DNA from: Psychrobacter namhaensis
GTDB lineage: Bacteria > Pseudomonadota > Gammaproteobacteria > Pseudomonadales > Moraxellaceae
Length of the DNA: 64,000 bases
Direction of reading: 5' to 3'
Assembly (NCBI RefSeq): GCF_016107545.1
Contig: NZ_JABASS010000007.1
Span: 62,001 to 126,000, forward strand
The position numbers and the translations under genes were made by a program. The notes beneath the pieces were generated by a model. It was not told the origin of the DNA. It made no database searches and saw only the letters and a list, made by a program, of their open reading frames with translations. The first letter of the stretch is position 1. Each line of letters starts with the position of its first letter. Positions 7,783 through 15,875 of this stretch are shown one piece after another.

Positions 7783-10257
7783 ATGACCTTCGCTAGCTCT
7801 ATCAAACATGTGGTAATGCACACTGATCAAAAAACCCCGTCTATCCTTTTAGTCGCGTTGATAGTAGCGACAGCGTTACTGACTGCGTGTAGTACCGTCT
7901 CAGTAAATAAACAGGCTTCTGCGAAGACCATTAGTGCCCAGCGCGGCAACATCGTCACAGAAAATAAGCTTAGCAGCGATACAGCGTCAGCACTGCTATC
8001 AGCAGGCCTCAATGAGCAAGCCTGTATGCAGCAATTTGACTTATGCCTAACCCAGCTCACGGACAGTATGCTGAATAAACACTATCGACCTGCACTCGCG
8101 ATTTTTGCAGAATTGCATTATGCAAAAGCCCGCCAGCTTGCTGACTCGGAAAACTGCCGCAATGCGCTTGCCCGTCCCCCAATTGACCCTTATTACGCCA
8201 ATGCGCCACTGAGTGACAGCGCGGCTAAAACGCAGCAAGAAAACACCAGTCGTTGCTTAACCAATTATCAAGAACGGTTGTTTGATGCTGTCAAATCTAG
8301 CTATACGTATTTGTTCTATGACAGCTTGGACCATGATTTTGAGGGGGCTGACCAGCACCATAGCGACTCTCACGCGCAAAACCGCATCCCAACCGATAAC
8401 GATATTCAAACCCAAGATGTTTATAATGCCGCCAGCAATGACATTATTACCCAGCTTTATAGATCAACCAACGGATCAAATAAATTAATGGGTGGCACAA
8501 AAGTAGAGTATCTACCCACCACAGCCGCCAGCATTGACGATAATGATCAAGCGGCTATTGCCAATCGTTCACCGCAAAAAGGCCAGCCGACCGACCAAGT
8601 CAAAGTCATGAAGGTACAAGTCGACGATTATGACCTCGGTATTTATTTGCCAAACGAAAACAACTACCTGCAAAATGCACGTAAGCAAACCTCTGCGTTG
8701 GCAGATTTGGTATCGACTTACGAGCTGCGTCTCTCTGGGCTTAACTCTATCAGTAAACGCCCAGGGCTAGGTCTCAGTTTGGTCGCCTCATTAGACGACC
8801 GCTACACCACCACCATCCGCCAGTTATTGATATCGTCATTGTCAGGTCGATTAAACAGTGAAAAAAACAACGCCAGCACAGATGAGAACAAGCCAAGCTC
8901 ACGCATCTACCCTACTGGGCACTTGCTATTGACTGGTCTTATTCAACCAAGCGGCGCTAGTGTGCTGGATGTCCTGAGCAGTCGTCAACTCGATATCCAT
9001 CTGTATAACCCCTATCAAAGCGAAAGTGTGCGCATCCTAAATAATGACTACCCACTAGCCGCTAACTTTTCTGCAGGTTACGGTTTATGGCTGTCAGAGA
9101 ACCAGCTAGATGGCGTGGGCTATTTGAATTTAATCACGCGCCAGCCAGAGGAAAGGCTGCCCAAATTGTTTATGCTTGAACCCTATGACCCCAATAAGCG
9201 TGTCATTATTATGCTGCATGGCTTGGCCTCTAGTCCCGCAACTTGGGTCAATTTGACCAACGATATTCTTAATGATGATAAATTGCGGGAGAACTATCAA
9301 GTCTGGCAAATATTTTATCCAACCAATTTACCTATTTTAGAAAACCGTTATCAAATTCAACGCTTGATTAACAGCACTTACCAGCAAACTGACCCCAACG
9401 GACAAAACCGCGCTAGCAAAAACAGTGTGATTGTCAGTCACAGTATGGGCGCTATTATTGCTCGTATGATGCTGTCCGATGACAACTTGGTCGAGGACTT
9501 CGATAAGCTCGATGATCAACCCCTATTTTCTAGTAGTGAAAAACGTAGGATTCGGAACGCGCTCAAAGAAACGTTTGCCGAAGAACAGCTAAAAGAGCGT
9601 TTCGAATTAAAAGCGCTACCGCAAGTAGATACAGCTGTCTTTTTGTCTGCCCCTTTTCGTGGCACTGACTATGCAGACCGCTGGTTCACACGCGCACTGC
9701 GCCGCATTGTGTACTTGCCAGTCGGCTTGGTTAAGACGGTCACTGATAACTTAGCAACGATTGCCACACAAGGCGATTTGGCGCAAAACCCATTGGGGGC
9801 GCTATACTTACAAAATGGCGCCAGCCAACTAAGCGACAAGTCTTCTTTTATACAGTTGACGAAAGACATCACCATCAATGAGCGCATTACCTATCATTCG
9901 ATTATCGCCAATAATGATGCTGATATCACTAAAGGACTGGCTCAACTACAGCCTAGTGGTGCAAAAATTGACTTATCGCAAGCCACAGAAGAAGATAAAA
10001 AAGAGACTACCAATACAAGCGACACCTTAGATACACAAAAAATTCCCGCTGAACCCCTGATCGCTGCTGTGACGGTTGATGAGAATATTAGCCAAGCGCT
10101 GACGGAACGGTTATCAGATGGTATCGTCCCTTATACTAGCGCCCATCTTGACGGAGCCGCCTCTGAGACGGTTATTAACGGTGGTCACAGCATTCAAACC
10201 AATCCACAAACGATTTTGACCTTACGTCGAATTTTACATCAGCAATTACAGGAGTAA
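7783..10257 (+). CDS. Large lipoprotein with C-terminal alpha/beta hydrolase (lipase-like) domain
   Basis: 824 residues. A hydrophobic segment at about 19-35 ends in the lipobox LTAC with Cys36, so the protein is predicted to be lipid-anchored. Residues 37 to about 465 have no domain I recognise. From about 470 an alpha/beta-hydrolase fold is clear: MLHGLASSPATW (oxyanion region), VSHSMGAI with the nucleophile Ser554, Asp779 in LSDGIVPYTS and His802 in NGGHS as a plausible triad. Such proteins act as esterases or lipases in the cell envelope; the substrate is unknown. An in-frame ATG at codon 12 (7816) could be the true start and would give a shorter signal peptide. No operon partner is close. 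Confidence 0.8.
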   Translation: MTFASSIKHVVMHTDQKTPSILLVALIVATALLTACSTVSVNKQASAKTISAQRGNIVTENKLSSDTASALLSAGLNEQACMQQFDLCLTQLTDSMLNKHYRPALAIFAELHYAKARQLADSENCRNALARPPIDPYYANAPLSDSAAKTQQENTSRCLTNYQERLFDAVKSSYTYLFYDSLDHDFEGADQHHSDSHAQNRIPTDNDIQTQDVYNAASNDIITQLYRSTNGSNKLMGGTKVEYLPTTAASIDDNDQAAIANRSPQKGQPTDQVKVMKVQVDDYDLGIYLPNENNYLQNARKQTSALADLVSTYELRLSGLNSISKRPGLGLSLVASLDDRYTTTIRQLLISSLSGRLNSEKNNASTDENKPSSRIYPTGHLLLTGLIQPSGASVLDVLSSRQLDIHLYNPYQSESVRILNNDYPLAANFSAGYGLWLSENQLDGVGYLNLITRQPEERLPKLFMLEPYDPNKRVIIMLHGLASSPATWVNLTNDILNDDKLRENYQVWQIFYPTNLPILENRYQIQRLINSTYQQTDPNGQNRASKNSVIVSHSMGAIIARMMLSDDNLVEDFDKLDDQPLFSSSEKRRIRNALKETFAEEQLKERFELKALPQVDTAVFLSAPFRGTDYADRWFTRALRRIVYLPVGLVKTVTDNLATIATQGDLAQNPLGALYLQNGASQLSDKSSFIQLTKDITINERITYHSIIANNDADITKGLAQLQPSGAKIDLSQATEEDKKETTNTSDTLDTQKIPAEPLIAAVTVDENISQALTERLSDGIVPYTSAHLDGAASETVINGGHSIQTNPQTILTLRRILHQQLQE

Positions 10258-10509
10258 GGTGCGCTTGGGTCACATACTAATTGGGTTACACACTAAAAAG
10301 GGGAAAAAGCGGGCTGATCGGCTCACTAAGTAAAAGCCGTTACTAAAACGGTTCACCAGCGACGCTTAGCCGTTACGTTGTAATCCCGTTAAAGCACTCC
10401 AATACCCATTGAATAAAAGGTCGGTTTTCCCTACTATTAATTCAAGCTTCTGAGGGGCTTTTAGCCTATTTAAGTCACGACCAGATATGTGACTGAGCCG
10501 TTGAGCGGC

Positions 10510-10538
10510 TTGCGTGCGTATCAAGGGAGGCGCATAAT
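10510..10538 (+). promoter_or_regulatory. Candidate sigma-70 promoter for cydAB
   Basis: TTGCGT at 10510-10515 and CATAAT at 10533-10538 are separated by 17 bases. Transcription from here would start near 10545 and give a leader of about 220 bases before the ATG at 10767. Both hexamers match the consensus only partly. Confidence 0.4.
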
Positions 10539-10637
10539 ACGCTTATAGTAATGACAATAATATATTAATTTATAAGGATATAAGTTATTCAATCCAGCTA
10601 AACAGTCGTTAGCGTAGCCGCACTTTATCTCCAATGT

Positions 10638-10735
10638 CGCTGGCTATTTAACACTAAGCTATTGTCCGTAACGATGGTCTCTTGCCTTTGTGGGTCATTA
10701 CGGACAGTTCATTAAGCGTTTTATGGAAGCCAGCG
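10638..10735 (+). promoter_or_regulatory. Nested inverted repeats in the cydAB leader
   Basis: An outer 8-base arm, CGCTGGCT (10638-10645) with AGCCAGCG (10728-10735), encloses an inner 9-base arm, TGTCCGTAA (10663-10671) with TTACGGACA (10698-10706). Between the two, AACACTAA can pair partly with TTAAGCGTT. Together this would fold into one long imperfect hairpin ending 31 bases before the oxidase start codon. It is not followed by a T run. Confidence 0.55.
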
Positions 10736-10766
10736 CTATTCAGCTAACAGATAAGGGTAACCGTTT

Positions 10767-12263
10767 ATGTTCGCTACGTTTATGATTGACCAGCTTGATG
10801 CGCTGATGCTAGCGCGTATCCAATTCGCTTTTGTGATCTCATTTCATATTGTCTTTCCCGCTTTTTCTATCGGTCTTGCCAGTTGGCTCACGGTGCTTGA
10901 ATTCCGTTGGTTAAGAACGGGTAAGCCTATTTACGCTGAAGTTTATAAGCAGTGGGTAAAAATATTTGCCGTGGTGTTCGGCTTGGGCGTAGTATCGGGC
11001 GTGGTCATGTCTTACCAGTTCGGTACCAACTGGGCCGTCTTCTCTGATAAAGCAGGTAACGTCCTAGGCCCACTACTGGCTTATGAAGTATTAACCGCCT
11101 TTTTCTTAGAAGCGTCGTTCTTAGGTATCATGCTGTTTGGTTGGGGACGGGTCAGCAAACGCATGCATTTTGCCTCAACAGCCATTGTCGCCATTGGCAC
11201 GCTGATTTCAGGTTTTTGGATTTTATCAGCCAACAGTTTTATGCAAACGCCGCAAGGCTTTATGATAGGCGCAGACGGGCTGCTCTATCCCACCAATTGG
11301 CTTGAGATTATCTTCAACCCTTCCTTCCCTTACCGCTATGCTCATATGATGACAGCAGCGTTCTTGACCACCGCTTTTGTCATTGGTGGCATCGGTGCGT
11401 ATTACATTCAGTCTAAAAAACATACCGAGCACCGGCAGCATGGCCGGGTGATGCTAGGCATGGCGATGATCATGGCCATATTTGTAGCGCCTGCTCAAGT
11501 GTTAATTGGCGATGAGCATGGTCTAAACACCTTAGAGCATCAACCAGCTAAAGTGGCAGCGATGGAAGGCATTTGGGAGGATGAACGCGGTGCTGCGCTA
11601 CGCTTATTCGCGATCCCTGACCAAGAAAACCAAACCAATAAATACGAAGTTAGCATTCCCTACGTGTCCGGATTGATCTTAACCCATTCACTAGATGGCG
11701 AGGTAAAAGGTCTTAAAAATTGGGCACCCGAGGATCAACCCCCAGTTATTATTGTCTTTTGGGCGTTCCGTATTATGGTTGGTATCGGTATGTTGATGGT
11801 ACTGGTAGGTTTATTCAGTCTCTATAAGTATTTCAAAAAACAACAGTTTAATCCTGACAGTGTCTGGTTTCACCGCGCGTGGATGATGATGACACCGCTT
11901 GGGTTTATCGCGTTATTGGCGGGCTGGTTTGTGACTGAGACAGGACGGCAGCCCTATACCGTCTATGGTGTGATTCGTACCGCTGAAAGTATGTCACCGC
12001 TCGCCGCACAGCAAGTTGCCACGACGCTCATCGGCTTTATTGTATTGTATATTTTCGTGTTTGGGGCTGGCAGCTTTTATATTTTGCGCCTCATCGCACA
12101 AGGACCTAAGCCTTACGAAGATCCGGATGAAGATCATTATTACGATCATACAGTGACAGAAAGTCAGGGACGCGCACTCAGTGGTGATAGTAGCCCGGGA
12201 GAAAGTACAAAAAAAGATATAGACACTCCTGCTAATGATGTTGATGATGGAGGGTTACGCTAA
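10767..12263 (+). CDS. cydA: Cytochrome bd-type (cyanide-insensitive type) quinol oxidase subunit I
   Basis: 498 residues with the cytochrome bd subunit I pattern: RIQFAFVISFHIVFPAFSIG with His27 as the high-spin heme ligand, the ALRLFAIPDQE region, GRQPY near the C-terminus, and nine or so membrane helices. It oxidises quinol and reduces O2 to water at the inner membrane. The short Q-loop, overall length and the DUF2474 gene downstream point to the CIO (CioA) subtype and not E. coli-like CydA (522 residues). The C-terminus ends in an acidic, Asp-rich tail. The stop TAA overlaps the subunit II ATG by one base, so the two are translationally coupled. Confidence 0.95.
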   Translation: MFATFMIDQLDALMLARIQFAFVISFHIVFPAFSIGLASWLTVLEFRWLRTGKPIYAEVYKQWVKIFAVVFGLGVVSGVVMSYQFGTNWAVFSDKAGNVLGPLLAYEVLTAFFLEASFLGIMLFGWGRVSKRMHFASTAIVAIGTLISGFWILSANSFMQTPQGFMIGADGLLYPTNWLEIIFNPSFPYRYAHMMTAAFLTTAFVIGGIGAYYIQSKKHTEHRQHGRVMLGMAMIMAIFVAPAQVLIGDEHGLNTLEHQPAKVAAMEGIWEDERGAALRLFAIPDQENQTNKYEVSIPYVSGLILTHSLDGEVKGLKNWAPEDQPPVIIVFWAFRIMVGIGMLMVLVGLFSLYKYFKKQQFNPDSVWFHRAWMMMTPLGFIALLAGWFVTETGRQPYTVYGVIRTAESMSPLAAQQVATTLIGFIVLYIFVFGAGSFYILRLIAQGPKPYEDPDEDHYYDHTVTESQGRALSGDSSPGESTKKDIDTPANDVDDGGLR

Positions 12264-13279
12264 TGTTTAACTACGGTGATGTATTAGACTTACCTTTGAT
12301 TTGGGGCGGCCTTATCGCCCTCTCTGTCTTTATTTATGTACTACTTGACGGCTTTGATTTGGGCTGTGGTATTTTATTTCCGTTTGCAGGTTCAGATAAA
12401 AACCGTAGCCGGATGATGAACTCTATTGCCCCGTTTTGGGATGGTAACGAGACTTGGTTGGTACTTGGCGGCGGCGGTCTGTTCGCAGCCTTCCCAGTCG
12501 CTTATGGCATTATTATGACGGGCCTCTACTTACCCGTGACCGCTATGCTGTTCGGTCTTATCATGCGTGGCGTGGCGTTTGAGTTCCGTTTTAAAGCCTC
12601 TTCACGTCGACATGTATGGGACACTTTCTTTTTTGTGGGTTCAGTCATTGCTGCTTTTTCCCAAGGTATTATGCTTGGGGCACTAGTCCAAGGACTCGAG
12701 GCGAGCAACCGTCTTTACACTGGCGGACCATTTGATTGGTTGTCACCTTTCCCCATTGTCTGCGGCTTTGCCTTGATCATTGGTTACGCGTTACTTGGCT
12801 CTACGTGGCTCATCATAAAAACCGAACACACTTTACAAGTTTGGGCACGCAAAGTCTCAGGCTGGATGTTACTGGCTTTAGTAGTGGCAATGATCATCGT
12901 CACAGGATTTATGTATTTCTCAGACATCAATGCACTCGAAGATTGGTTTAGCTTCCCGAGTCTGTTGTATCTTGCGCCTATGCCCATTATCGTTGTGCTG
13001 CTGTTTTTCTTGATGCGTAAAGACTTAAAAACAGAGCGTGAGTATCGCCCTTTCTTATTGACTGTTGCGTTGTTTTTGATGGGTTATATCGGCGTTTGTT
13101 TTGCTATGTTCCCTTATATTGTACCGTATCAAATGACGATTTATGAGGCAGCTGCTGCGGATACTTCCCTGTCCTTTATGTTAATTGGCGCCGGTATTAT
13201 GCTACCGATTATTTTGAGTTATACCGCTTTTGCCTACTATACGTTCAAAGGTAAATCTGATCACAAACCCATGTATTAA
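12263..13279 (+). CDS. cydB: Cytochrome bd-type quinol oxidase subunit II
   Basis: 338 residues and about eight membrane helices. It has the subunit II signatures YVLLDGFDLGCGILFPF and FWDGNETWLVLGGGGLFAAF, and the MRGVAFEFRFK segment. Its length matches CioB (about 335) better than E. coli CydB (379). It pairs with the upstream subunit I, whose stop overlaps this start by one base. A 91-base gap then leads to the DUF2474 mini-subunit gene. Confidence 0.95.
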   Translation: MFNYGDVLDLPLIWGGLIALSVFIYVLLDGFDLGCGILFPFAGSDKNRSRMMNSIAPFWDGNETWLVLGGGGLFAAFPVAYGIIMTGLYLPVTAMLFGLIMRGVAFEFRFKASSRRHVWDTFFFVGSVIAAFSQGIMLGALVQGLEASNRLYTGGPFDWLSPFPIVCGFALIIGYALLGSTWLIIKTEHTLQVWARKVSGWMLLALVVAMIIVTGFMYFSDINALEDWFSFPSLLYLAPMPIIVVLLFFLMRKDLKTEREYRPFLLTVALFLMGYIGVCFAMFPYIVPYQMTIYEAAAADTSLSFMLIGAGIMLPIILSYTAFAYYTFKGKSDHKPMY

Positions 13280-13370
13280 TCGCTCATAGCGGCACAACGG
13301 ATCAGCCAAAAAGTGGCTACCATGCTTCATTTAAGGTAGTCACAATACGTAAGCCAATCAGGAGGTTTTC

Positions 13371-13487
13371 ATGAAGAAGCTTAGTAAAAAACAATCACAG
13401 TGGTTGTGGTTTATTGGCTTGTATGTGGCAGGATTTTTGGTGGTTTTTACGATTGCGCAGTTAATCAAACTCGCCATGGGTGTTTAG
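13371..13487 (+). CDS. DUF2474-type 38-residue membrane protein of the bd oxidase
   Basis: A 39-codon frame starts with ATG at 13371 behind a perfect AGGAGG (13360-13365). The product has a basic N-terminus (MKKLSKKQSQ) and then a single helix (WLWFIGLYVAGFLVVFTIAQ) ending in LIKLAMGV. This matches the small DUF2474 family found after cioAB operons. By analogy with CydX it probably stabilises the oxidase, but this is inference. Its position, strong ribosome-binding site and a terminator immediately after make it a real gene. Confidence 0.85.
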   Translation: MKKLSKKQSQWLWFIGLYVAGFLVVFTIAQLIKLAMGV

Positions 13488-13501
13488 TGCCCACCTCTCG
13501 T

Positions 13502-13553
13502 CTCATATAAAAAAAGCAGCGTTGAATAATCAACGCTGCTTTTTTTATATGAG
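13502..13553. terminator. Bidirectional terminator between the oxidase operon and murU
   Basis: A 24-base perfect inverted repeat with an ATAA loop (13526-13529). The GC core GCAGCGTTGA (13516-13525) is flanked by seven A on the left and seven T on the right, extended by CTCATAT/ATATGAG. It serves the plus-strand oxidase operon and the minus-strand amgK-murU operon ending at 13593. Confidence 0.92.
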
Positions 13554-13592
13554 GCTGTTTCTTACAAGCTACTTTTAAAGTCTTTATTGCAC

Positions 13593-14333
13593 TTACGATC
13601 CGAGATGATTGTTGGCGCCATGACTCTCTATAAACGTGTTCACTTGTGTTAGGCGCTCAGGTGTACCGACATCTATCCAATTATCATTGATAACCTCAGC
13701 GGTAATTTGAAACTTTATCATCGCTTGCTTAAGAAGTGGGGCCAACGCTGCTGGTTGACCTGACACCAACCCATCAACCAGTCGAGGTGACATCACACTG
13801 ATACCAGCAAAGGTATATTTGTCTGCTGCGCCAACTGGTTGCTCACTGGCGAGACCGTTATTAATAGCAAAATCACCCCCATCATTATGCGCAGGATTAT
13901 CAATCAATAATAAATGCGCACGCTGATCCGCACTCAGCGTATAGTCTCGCAGTTGGGTGAAGTCATAAGTCGTCCACACATCAGAGTTAACGAGAATAAA
14001 TGGCTCGTCTCGTAGTTTACCCGTTTGTAATGCTTGGAAAATACCGCCTGCTGTCTCAAGCGGTTCATCCTCTTCAACCGACCAATGCAGTGTGACGCCG
14101 TACTTCGCACCATCCCCCAATGTGTCTATTAACTTATCAGCCAGCCATGACGCATTAATGGCAATATCAGTGATACCAGCCGCCTGTAACGCTTTGATGT
14201 GCCAAACAATCAGCGGCTGCCCACCGACTTCGACCAAAGGCTTTGGGGTCTCAAGTGTTAACGGACGCAGACGCGTACCCTTGCCCGCCGCCAAAATCAT
14301 TGCTTGGGTAATCTTAGGTGTAGACGTTGACAT
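13593..14333 (-). CDS. murU: MurU, N-acetylmuramate alpha-1-phosphate uridylyltransferase
   Basis: A 246-residue sugar-phosphate nucleotidyltransferase. The N-terminal MILAAGKGTRLRPLTLETPK is the nucleotide-binding loop, followed by KPLVEVGGQPLI, the EDEPLETAGGI block and the VNSDVWT metal-binding Asp. The neighbour amgK identifies it as MurU rather than a glucose-1-phosphate enzyme: AmgK makes MurNAc-1-phosphate and MurU makes UDP-MurNAc, a recycling route that bypasses MurA (known from Pseudomonas). The gap to amgK is 51 bases, so they are probably cotranscribed. It ends before the bidirectional terminator at 13502. Confidence 0.9.
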   Translation of the reverse strand: MSTSTPKITQAMILAAGKGTRLRPLTLETPKPLVEVGGQPLIVWHIKALQAAGITDIAINASWLADKLIDTLGDGAKYGVTLHWSVEEDEPLETAGGIFQALQTGKLRDEPFILVNSDVWTTYDFTQLRDYTLSADQRAHLLLIDNPAHNDGGDFAINNGLASEQPVGAADKYTFAGISVMSPRLVDGLVSGQPAALAPLLKQAMIKFQITAEVINDNWIDVGTPERLTQVNTFIESHGANNHLGS

Positions 14334-14384
14334 GCATGCTCCTTTTAATATATGACGTAAGCTTTTAGCCTAACTCATGCGTAT

Positions 14385-15503
14385 TTATACTACGGCGAAT
14401 TTATCTTTATAATTAGGTAGCACGCTATCTTGTAGCCATTGATTAAAAGGGACCACTGCTTGTTTTATCTCATCACTACCCTTATCCGCAAGCCAGTCTA
14501 ATTCAGTCAGCAAATCACGCATCACTTTGGGAATATCGGCCAAATAGCGGTCTTTGCCATCACGCTGGGACAAGCGAATAAAAATCCCCAGCACTTTTAA
14601 ATGACGCTGTACACCCATCACATTCACATCGTTCTCAAGCTGCTCAGCGCTTTTCGCTGTGGTTAATCCTGCCTGCTGCTGCAGTTGCCAAAAATCGTTG
14701 ATCCACTCAGATATTTGACTCTCTGGCCATTCAACGTAAGCATCACGCACCAATGATACCAAGTCATAAGTATAGGACCCTACGACGGCATCTTGAAAGT
14801 CAATCACACCTAAGCGCGCGTTATCCGCTTGATCTTGCATGAGATTGCGACTGTGATAATCCCGGTGCACGATGACTTGTGGCTGTAACAAAATCTCTTT
14901 TATTAGGGCCGACTTTACATTGGACCACAACGTTTTATCAAGTGCGGCACCAACGTAAGGCATAAACCAGTCACTAAATAAATCCATTTCACGTTCCAAT
15001 AACGCGCTATCATAATCTGGCAATTGGTGCTGGGATTTTGCCATCTCAATTGGGACGCTCTGTAGCGCCACCAATGTCTGCATTGCCAACTGATAGTACG
15101 TATTAATTTGGGCAAGCGTCGCATTAACGAGCAAATGGGCAAATTCTACCGTGCCAAAATCCTGTAATACTAAAAAGCCCTTTGTCACATCTTGTGCGAT
15201 GAGCGTCGGCACATTGATTGCTGGTGCCATCAATTTGGCGACATTGATAAACTGGCGCAAGGCGTCTTGCTCGTCAGCAGAATCCATGACAATATAACGC
15301 GATTCTCCCGTATCATTCTCTCCTAACAACTGGAGACGGTGATATTGACGGGCGCTCGCGTCCCCAGGCAAGCTATCTAGATTAAATACTTGCTCTGTAA
15401 ATACTTGCTGCAACCAGTTTTCTAACTGCTGTAAGCGATTATTGCTACTGGTTTCAGTCATGTTCGGCTCTAAAGTTTTGTGATCAGTCATAAAAGGCAT
15501 CAT
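14385..15503 (-). CDS. amgK: AmgK, N-acetylmuramate/N-acetylglucosamine anomeric kinase
   Basis: A 372-residue aminoglycoside-phosphotransferase-fold kinase: the LPGDASARQYHRLQL nucleotide region near residue 45, the catalytic VIVHRDYHSRNLMQ loop and the metal-binding LGVIDFQDAVVGSYTYDL. It phosphorylates recycled MurNAc at the anomeric position. It lies directly upstream of murU and divergent from lptD-surA, the same arrangement as in pseudomonads. The start is uncertain: ATGs occur at 15503, at residue 5 and at residue 15 (MTETSSNN), none with a good ribosome-binding site. Bypassing MurA through this pathway is known to lower fosfomycin sensitivity in organisms that have it. Confidence 0.88.
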   Translation of the reverse strand: MMPFMTDHKTLEPNMTETSSNNRLQQLENWLQQVFTEQVFNLDSLPGDASARQYHRLQLLGENDTGESRYIVMDSADEQDALRQFINVAKLMAPAINVPTLIAQDVTKGFLVLQDFGTVEFAHLLVNATLAQINTYYQLAMQTLVALQSVPIEMAKSQHQLPDYDSALLEREMDLFSDWFMPYVGAALDKTLWSNVKSALIKEILLQPQVIVHRDYHSRNLMQDQADNARLGVIDFQDAVVGSYTYDLVSLVRDAYVEWPESQISEWINDFWQLQQQAGLTTAKSAEQLENDVNVMGVQRHLKVLGIFIRLSQRDGKDRYLADIPKVMRDLLTELDWLADKGSDEIKQAVVPFNQWLQDSVLPNYKDKFAVV

Positions 15504-15875
15504 AGGTTAGATATAAGTCAGAAACGAGTAAAGTAGTGATAAGTCGAGCAAATACTTGCTAAAATAGTGATGTCTGCGCCACAGTTGCTGCTATACATAG
15601 TCGTATTGAGTTATCATTCAATACCTGTAGTGCTATGCACAATTTTAGCACCCATTTAAAAAACAGCTTGGCTACATTATAAATTTTGGTAAATAGTGTA
15701 GCTGATTTGGTTTTTTTTGACTATGATTAGTCGTCATTATATGTAAAATGCCCAAACTCTTAAAATTACATGAGCAATGAGTAGTCTTTTAGCCGGTTAT
15801 GTACTATTCGATATGACTCAATAGTATGGCGACTAAACTCAGTAACGCAATCCAATAGGCTCTGCAATCATAGGT
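15504..15875. other. Divergent intergenic region amgK / lptD
   Basis: 372 AT-rich bases between divergent genes. A short hairpin GACTA-TGAT-TAGTC lies at about 15719-15732 after a T run, and a TATATG-like stretch follows, which could be part of the lptD promoter. Nothing stronger is seen, and no small gene with a ribosome-binding site. Confidence 0.45.

Larger units (their letters stand above)
10258..10766 (+). other. Long leader/promoter region of the cytochrome bd operon
   Basis: This 509-base gap contains no convincing gene. It holds two adjacent small hairpins (AGTCAC 10473-10478 with GTGACT 10489-10494; AGCCG 10496-10500 with CGGCT 10506-10510), a possible sigma-70 promoter at 10510-10538, and a large nested inverted repeat at 10638-10735. 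I looked for an FNR/ANR-type TTGAT-N4-ATCAA site and did not find one. Confidence 0.5.

Noticed and set aside
10258-10766. FNR/ANR box upstream of the bd oxidase
   Set aside because: No TTGAT-N4-ATCAA-like site was found on reading; half-sites alone are not enough.
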